From Verrucomicrobiales bacterium (GTDB lineage Bacteria; Verrucomicrobiota; Verrucomicrobiia; Limisphaerales; UBA9464), in the NCBI GenBank assembly GCA_003445095.1, contig DLVS01000551.1, positions 1 through 8,590 on the forward strand: 8,590 nucleotides of DNA. The letters run 5' to 3'. The notes beneath the pieces are model-generated. The model saw nothing but the letters and a program-made list of their open reading frames with translations. It was not told the origin of the DNA and made no database searches. A program made the translations under genes and the position numbers. This document shows positions 1 through 6,400 of this stretch, piece by piece (position 1 is the stretch's first letter; each line of letters starts with the position of its first letter).

Positions 1-201
1 AGGTCGTCAAGCTCCCCAAAGCCAAGCGGGGCTTTGTGCTCCTGCCGCGCCGTTGGGTGGTCGAGCGCAGCTTCGCCTGGGCCGCTCGCTTCCGCCGGTT
101 GGCCCGCGATTATGAGCGACTCGCCACCACCCTGGCCGGCTTTCACTGGCTCGCCTTTGTCAGTCTTATGCTCCGCGCCCTTTATAGTGCCTGACAGGCT
201 C
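1..201 (+). mobile_element. Right end of an IS5-family insertion sequence
   Basis: The element is inferred from the transposase C-terminus plus a plausible end just past its stop codon. The sequence 192-201, read inward from the right, is GAGCCTGTCA, resembling terminal repeats of IS1031/IS427-like elements, which commonly begin GAG-C/A-CTG. The left end is outside the window, so the boundary at 201 is inferred, not matched against its partner. Confidence 0.7.
3..194 (+). CDS. IS5-family transposase, C-terminal fragment (cut by window edge)
   Basis: The last 63 residues of a DDE transposase end at a TGA at 192-194; the start lies left of the window. Visible is the block [12 protein letters not shown] (codons 45-80), followed by [12 protein letters not shown] and a hydrophobic tail. 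This is the C-terminal signature of IS5-family transposases of the IS1031/IS427 type. The glutamate encoded at 63-65 fits the third catalytic acidic residue, preceded by R at -4 (the R(3)E spacing of the Y-R-E-K signature). The residue seven positions after E, often K, is Ala here, as in several subgroups. The enzyme would cut and join the ends of its own element. Whether the full transposase is intact cannot be judged. The frame is clean to its stop, and the stop falls at the edge of the proposed terminal repeat, as expected for a compact IS. Confidence 0.9.
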   Translation, partial: VVKLPKAKRGFVLLPRRWVVERSFAWAARFRRLARDYERLATTLAGFHWLAFVSLMLRALYSA

Positions 202-204
202 TAA
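192..204. repeat. Candidate right terminal inverted repeat (192-201) and TAA target duplication (202-204)
   Basis: The segment TGACAGGCTC overlaps the transposase stop codon and is followed directly by TAA. IS1031-type elements duplicate a TNA trinucleotide on insertion, and TAA fits. Only one copy of each repeat is in the window, so this is a positional and motif-based proposal. Confidence 0.45.
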
Positions 205-261
205 GAAAAACTAGCCATCTAGCTTCTGGCTTGGGCGCTCGGGCCAAGGCAAGTATGGAAA
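205..261 (+). other. Short leader between IS end and giant gene; weak ribosome-binding site
   Basis: This is the whole gap between the IS end and the proposed ATG. A TAG at 220-222 closes the downstream frame, so the giant gene cannot run back into the IS. The only Shine-Dalgarno-like string is AAGG at 246-249, 12 bases before the ATG, which is weak and rather far. No convincing -35/-10 pair or terminator was seen. The gap is too short to hold a full regulated promoter unless one is created with the IS end. Confidence 0.4.
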
Positions 262-423
262 ATGCAGCTTCACCCGATCGACGAGCGGAGGGCGGCGGAG
301 TTTCGCAACCATCAATGTACACGTCCTAGTCGAGGTCGATCCGGCCCGTGGCCTCGCCTCGTTCTCTCCGCTATCACCTGGTGGTTGACCGCACATGTGG
401 CGATACCGATTCAAATCCAGGCG
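262..423 (+). other. Probable Sec signal peptide of the giant protein
   Basis: Residues 1-32 form a long, Arg-rich N-region ending RGRSGPWPR. A hydrophobic stretch, LVLSAITWWLTAHVAIPI (aa 33-50), follows, then IQIQA with a possible signal peptidase I site after Ala54 (I-x-A at -3/-1). The long N-region is unusual but tolerated in giant surface proteins. Export fits the extracellular domains downstream. An alternative is that the true start is a non-ATG codon, but no in-frame GTG or TTG lies between the ATG and the hydrophobic core. Confidence 0.6.
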
Positions 424-3400
424 GAGGTGCTGGGACGAATGGTCGATTGGTCATCGTCGTTGACGTTACCCGACGTCGCGAATCAACAGCCTTCGACACC
501 GAAGCGCGACGGTGCGACTCGCACCGTCGGAACTCAATTCCGGAACCCGAGCATCATTGATGTTACAAAAGCCCTCCTCAGCCGACCACTGCTTTCAGCC
601 AAGGGAGACCACGGAGTTCTTCATCTGGCCAAGGCTTTGGAACCAAAACGCTCCGGTGATCCTCGGTCGAAATCTCAACTCGATCGCTTGCCCGTCGTGG
701 GTCAGCATGGAGAGCCGTTCAGCGATGCCGCCTTTCGAGCCACGATCAAAAAGGAACCTTTGGATGACGGCCGTTACCGAATTCTGATTTCTTACGAGAC
801 CGACACCAACCGACAATATGTACTTGAGTATCGGGACGATCTTGCAGCCCGCTCGTCCTGCGATCTTTGGCGGCAGGTCCCCGGCGCCCCTCACAACGCC
901 GGATTTCTCGCGGACACCAACGACCTTCCCATGCGGTTCTACCGGCTGCGTCTCTTGGATGAACCGCAATCCGGACTGTTTGCCCTGTTGATTAACGACA
1001 ATGGAAACGATGCGGATGACGGGTTGACGTCGGATCCCTCCGTTACCGGCCAGGTCACGCTGACGGGCGCCGACCATCGCCTGGAGGTGTCCTTGGACCG
1101 GATCGATGGTCCTTACCATACGGTTCTTCAGCCCCTGTTGGTCGCACATCATTTTCAACTCACTTCTGAGCTGCTCGCCGAATTGAACGGCGGTCCGCTG
1201 GCTGATGGACCGCATACGTTGTATCTGCAGGTGACCGATGTGGTCGGAACACCGCTCCGGAGCCATGAAGTCTCCTTCAATCTGGATACGACTCCGCCCT
1301 CATTGAACATTGATCTCGATCCGATTTCGGATTCGTTGCCCACCGGAGACCGCCAGACCACTGCGGCGGCGGTGACATTGACCGGCCGAAGTGAACCAGG
1401 AACACGGGTGACCTTGATACCTCCAGGATTTGAAGCGGTGAGCAGAGAGGATGGAACCTTCGAATTCACTAACGTTATCCTGATCCTCGGTACAAACAGT
1501 TTTGCCGCCATCGCACAGGACCCTCAATGCAACGAGACGGTTGTTCCGCTGGAAGTGGTCCGTCTGCCGGTATGTCCCTTTCCTGATGGCCTTCCAGGTT
1601 GGATCCTTTCCGCGACGCCGCCAGCTCCAGGTGAGCCATCAGGCTCGGTCGTGGCACGTGACTGCTCGGTCATCCTTTTTGAAGGCGGGTCATTCCATGT
1701 CTCTCTGTCTGCGGAATTGGAGATTCCGGCGGTGCCGGCTCTGCTCGAACTTGTCTTCGAGGCGCCTTCGTTCGATACCACTTCCTCAGGCCTATCGCGA
1801 GACGCCTTCGAAGTGGCGCTGACTGACCTGCAGGGGCGTCCCGTGGGTTACACCATCCAGGGCGCGAATCAGACCGAACCTCCCACTAGCAAGAGGGGAG
1901 CAGGGCTGCCTCCGCGGCCGCCGGCATGCTTCAACTGGACTGAAGGTTATGAGCCGTCCGCGGCTCCAGGAACCTCTCTGGCTGCGACGGGCAGCGAGGC
2001 CAACCTCTACCGGCTGGCTGTCGGCCTGCAAGGGTTGGCCCCGGGTTCTGCCGCACGGCTTCATGTGTGCCTCTTGAACAATGATGGAGATCGCGGCGGG
2101 CAGCTCACTCTTCGAAACCTGAGCTTCATTGGGCCTGACGCCTCGCTCTCTTTGGCGGGCCAATCCACTCCGGCCCTCTCGCCGATTGAAGCAACCGACC
2201 GGTCGCTGGATGACGCGAATTGCTTGAGTGATGCTACCGCCCTTACTTTCCTCCCGGAATCCGGACCGGTGTTCCCGACGACCACCTGCATCGACGCGCC
2301 AGCCGGCCTGGTTGCCTGGTGGGGTGGGGTGATGGAGCAAGACGGCATCGGAACAAATGAACCCGTCCTGGTGGGCGGTGTGCAGATTGCCGCTGAAGGC
2401 AAACCAGGCCCTGCATTTCGCTGCACCGAAGGCGGCTCCGTGGACGTTGGCCAGTTCACCCGGCTCGATGGGGCTTCAGAAATGACGGTGGCGGCGTGGG
2501 TGTTGCAGGAAGCATCGGGTTACTTGCGGAGCATTGTAAGTCAGTGGGGCTACTACTACCTGACGAACAACCGCTTCATGCTGTTCACCACCAATACCAC
2601 GGACCAGTTGCCGGCGCCCGCCCTGTTTGTTCGGTTTGACGATGATTCAGAAGGAGCTGTGGCAGGCGTCAAAGCGCTCCCGATGGGCGAGTGGACCCAC
2701 CTGGCTGCCAGCTGGAAGAGCTCCGATGGCTTGCTGAGCCTGTACGTGAACGGGAAGTTGAGTGCCACCAACTATCAAGGAGCAGGTAAACGTCTCAGTA
2801 GCGGTCCGACTCCGAATGCCAAAATTGGTGATTGGAATGATGTTCCAGGAGGCACCCGCAGATTTCCTGGCGTAATCGACGAGGTTCTACTGCTCGACCG
2901 GGCACTCAGCCCTGAAGATGTTAGCCGCCTCTGGGCAGCAGGAGCCGATGGAAAAGGATTTTGCCAACCGGGCGCTCCTGAGTTGTTGATGCCCAGCACT
3001 TCGCTTGGAACCGTGGTTCTTCCGGGGCCGCTTGTGATCAGTGGACGCGCGCGCGCCCAGGAGCATTCAGGGCTCTTCAATGGCATCGCGGCCGTCGAAA
3101 TTGCTGGCCAGCCTGCCGAGTCGCTGGACCTATCCGGGAACTTCTTCTCAACAGTCCAGATCGTGCCGGGTTATAACGACATTGAAGTTGTTGCCCTCGA
3201 TAATGACGGACGAGGAACGACCAATATCGTGACCGTCCTCGGTTCGGCTTGTGCCAATGGCTACGCCACATTGGCAGACCTCACGGGAACGGTACTGCCG
3301 CGGCACGGGCGTCAGAGTTTCGATCCGGATTCAAATCTTCTATACGAAGAACTGAGCCTGCTAAACGTTGGATCCAAAGAATTGTTTGGACCGGCTTGGG

Positions 3401-6400
3401 TAGCGGTTCAGGAGATCAGTGAGCCGACCGTCAGCGTTGTCTCCCCTGACGGAGTTACCCGAGCGGGACAGACCTACTACGACTTTGGCAGCACCCTCAA
3501 TGGTGGACGATTGATCCCCGGCGGTGTCTCGGCAGCCCGGACCATTGCTTTTCATAATCCCCTGCGCCTGCCATTCACTTATTCGGTCGCCGTTCTAGCG
3601 AATCAGCGGTCGGCGCCCCGATTCACCAGCGTTCCCACAATCCAGGCGACTGTGGGTCGCGATTATGAGTATCACGCGGTGGCTACTGACACCTTTGGAG
3701 GCGCCCTCCGGTTTGAAGCCCTAAGTCTGCCAACGGCCGCCAATTTTGATGCCAGCACGGGACGGCTTCGCTGGATCCCTGATACCACCGGCAGCTTTGA
3801 AGTGCGAATCCGAGTCCGCAACGAGGACGGCGATTCCGCCGAACAGTCCTACGTCGTTCACGTGGCGGACGCGCAGCCTAACCGGCCACCTGCCTTCGTC
3901 TCAACTCCCGTGACGGTAGCCCGCGCGCGGGCAGGTTCGTCTGAGATTGCCTATTCCTACCACGCTCAGGCTGTTGACCCCGATGCTAACGCCATCAGTT
4001 ACTCCCTAGGGGAAGGTAATCCGGCCGGTTTGACCGTGGACCGCTTGTCCGGTCTAGTCCAATGGTCACCCTCTGAGACCGAGTTGGGTGAGCAGCAAAT
4101 CACCTTGCAAGCGAGCGACGGGAATGGAGGCGTCGCCGAACAACGCTTTACCATCTGTGTCCTGCCATCGCTGACGGCGCCGACCTTTCCCCTGGCTCAA
4201 GTTGATTTGTCCGTCCAACAAATCGACACGCGGGGAGTGGTCACCGACGGACAAACCTTGCTGATCTCCGGCACGGTTGCCGCTTGGATCCAAAACAAAG
4301 GCACATCACCGGCTGCGGAGTCGTTTGAAGTGCTGTTCTTTGAGGACCGCGACCATAATGGCCAGTTTGACGCCTTGAATGATCTAGCCTTGGCGCGGGC
4401 TACCAACACGATGACCATCCAGCCTGGAACCGCGGCGCGCATCACGGGATCCGTGCTTGGTCCAGTCCAGTTTGCCGGTAGTCCGATCAGTGTCTACGTG
4501 GACAGCCTGAAGCGGATCATGGAGCTCAACGAGACGAACAACGTCCTCTCTTCTCACAATGAATGTGTCCGGGGCGCCCTCCCACGATCATTCGATCCGG
4601 TCGTGAAATGGATTAAAGACAGATTCGAAGTTGAGCCGAGCTCAGACCAGGTAATGATGACGCCAGCGGTCATTGACCTGGATCGAGACGGTATTCCGGA
4701 AATCATTTTTACGACCTACAGCGGGCGTGGTTATGGAGCTGACGGAATCCTGCGCGTTGTGAGTGGGATTGATGGGTCTGAAAATTTCTCTGTGACTGAC
4801 CCGAAATATCGAATCCACCCTAGCACTGCCATTGCCGTGGGCGATCTTGATGGTGATGGCGCTCCCGAGATCGTTGCCGTTGACGAAAACTTTCAAGTTC
4901 TAGCTTTTGACAATCAAGGAAGGTTCCGCTGGAGAGCTGACAAGGCGTGGAACTGGAATCTGGCGCCCTCCATCGCAGACATCGACAGCGACGGCCACCC
5001 CGAAATCCTTGTCTCAGGGATGCTGTTGAACTTTGACGGTTCGCTGAGATGGGACCGCACTTCTGTTGGTCAGCATGGGAGCGACTCGTTGAACGGCTTC
5101 GGACACTCGATTATCGCAGACTTAGATTCTGATGGAATTCTCGAACTCATCGGAGGAACAACGGCTTATCGTGCAAACGGCGATCCCCATTTTATAAATG
5201 ACGGGTTGGGCTTGAATGCCATCGGCGATTTTGATTTGGACGGGCTGCCAGAGATTGTGATGGTCAACGGTAGCGACGAGGTCCGACTCATTGAACACAC
5301 GGGAGCGTTGCGCTGGACCGCTGTGTCAACAAACTCTCCAGTTAGTGGTCCGCCACTGATTGCTGATTTCGACGGCGACGGCTTTCCGGAGATAGGCACG
5401 GCTGGCCGATCCAATTATATTGTACTTGATCGGTTCGGCCGAACCTTATGGACCAACAATATCGTTGATGTCAGCTCAGGCATGGCTGGTTCCACGGCAT
5501 TCGATTTTGATGGCGACGGTGCAACTGAGATTGTTTATGGGGACGAGAAGTATCTTTATGTGTTTCGAGGCAAGGACGGAGAAGTGATGTTCAAAACAGA
5601 AAAGCCTTCAGAGACGTTGGTGGAACTCCCCATCGTTGCAGATATTGATGGCGATGGAAGCGCAGAGATCGTTGCGGTGGCAAATGACGGCAAATCTGAC
5701 GTTAAGATGCATGGGATCGTAGTCGTTGGTGATCGGAACAACAATTGGGCGGCCACTCGAAGTATCTGGAATCAACATTCCTATCACATCTCGAATATCA
5801 ACGACGATGGCTCGATTCCTCGTCACGAACCTCGCGGCTGGCAACTCTACAACACTTATCGAGTCAATGCTTTCCCCCCTTTGCCCGAAGGAACTTTGGC
5901 GCCGGACCTCTTGCCAAGTTTTGTTCGCGTCAATAAGCGTGGCGAGGCTCGGGAATTGTTGGTTCGGATTGGCAATGCCGGATCCGCCGGATCCCCCAGT
6001 GGCATCTCGGTTGCAGCGTTTGCCGGGGACCCAAGACGCGAGGGCGGCCTTCTCGGGGTCGGCCAGATCACCACGCCTATTAAGGTGGGCGAGTTTACTG
6101 ACGTGGTCGTGCCATTGACCGATCCGGGTATTGGGGACATCTGGGTGGTGGTTGACAATGACGGCTCGGGCCGAACGAGGGTGGATACCTGTCAGAAAGA
6201 AAACGACTTCTATAAAACTGGGCTCATTTCGCCGCTTGCGGTGGCGCCCCCCGTCTTTAGCTCAGAACCCGTGACTCTCGCCCAGGAGGAGCTCGCGTAC
6301 ATTTATCACCCCAAGGTCGAGAATCCGACAGGCACACTTGAGTTCGGCCTCTTGCACGCACCATCCGGGATGACGATTGATTCCTCCTCAGGGAAGATTC

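Noticed and set aside
17..36. 7-bp hairpin (CAAAGCC / GGCTTTG) in the transposase
   Set aside because: It lies inside the coding region with a 6-base loop and no T-run. It is explained by Lys/Ala and Gly/Phe codons and is not a terminator.
348..787. Short plus-strand frames in other phases near the gene's 5' end
   Set aside because: The giant frame is open through this region and carries a hydrophobic export-like segment in the right place. The alternatives have no RBS or domain.
595..1266. A 223-codon reading frame on the minus strand
   Set aside because: It lies wholly antisense to the giant gene, whose plus-strand frame has recognisable domains here. Its product is Arg/Gly/Val-rich with no motif; it is a GC-rich shadow.
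2287..2964. LamG-like domain as a glycoside hydrolase or sialidase
   Set aside because: No catalytic acid motif was recognised; only the lectin-like strands and the closing D-E-V strand are present.
3919..3932. 14-bp palindrome GCCCGCGCGCGGGC
   Set aside because: It is low-complexity CG alternation encoding Ala-Arg repeats in a CADG domain, with no sign of a regulatory site. The CG run at 3046-3056 is judged the same way.
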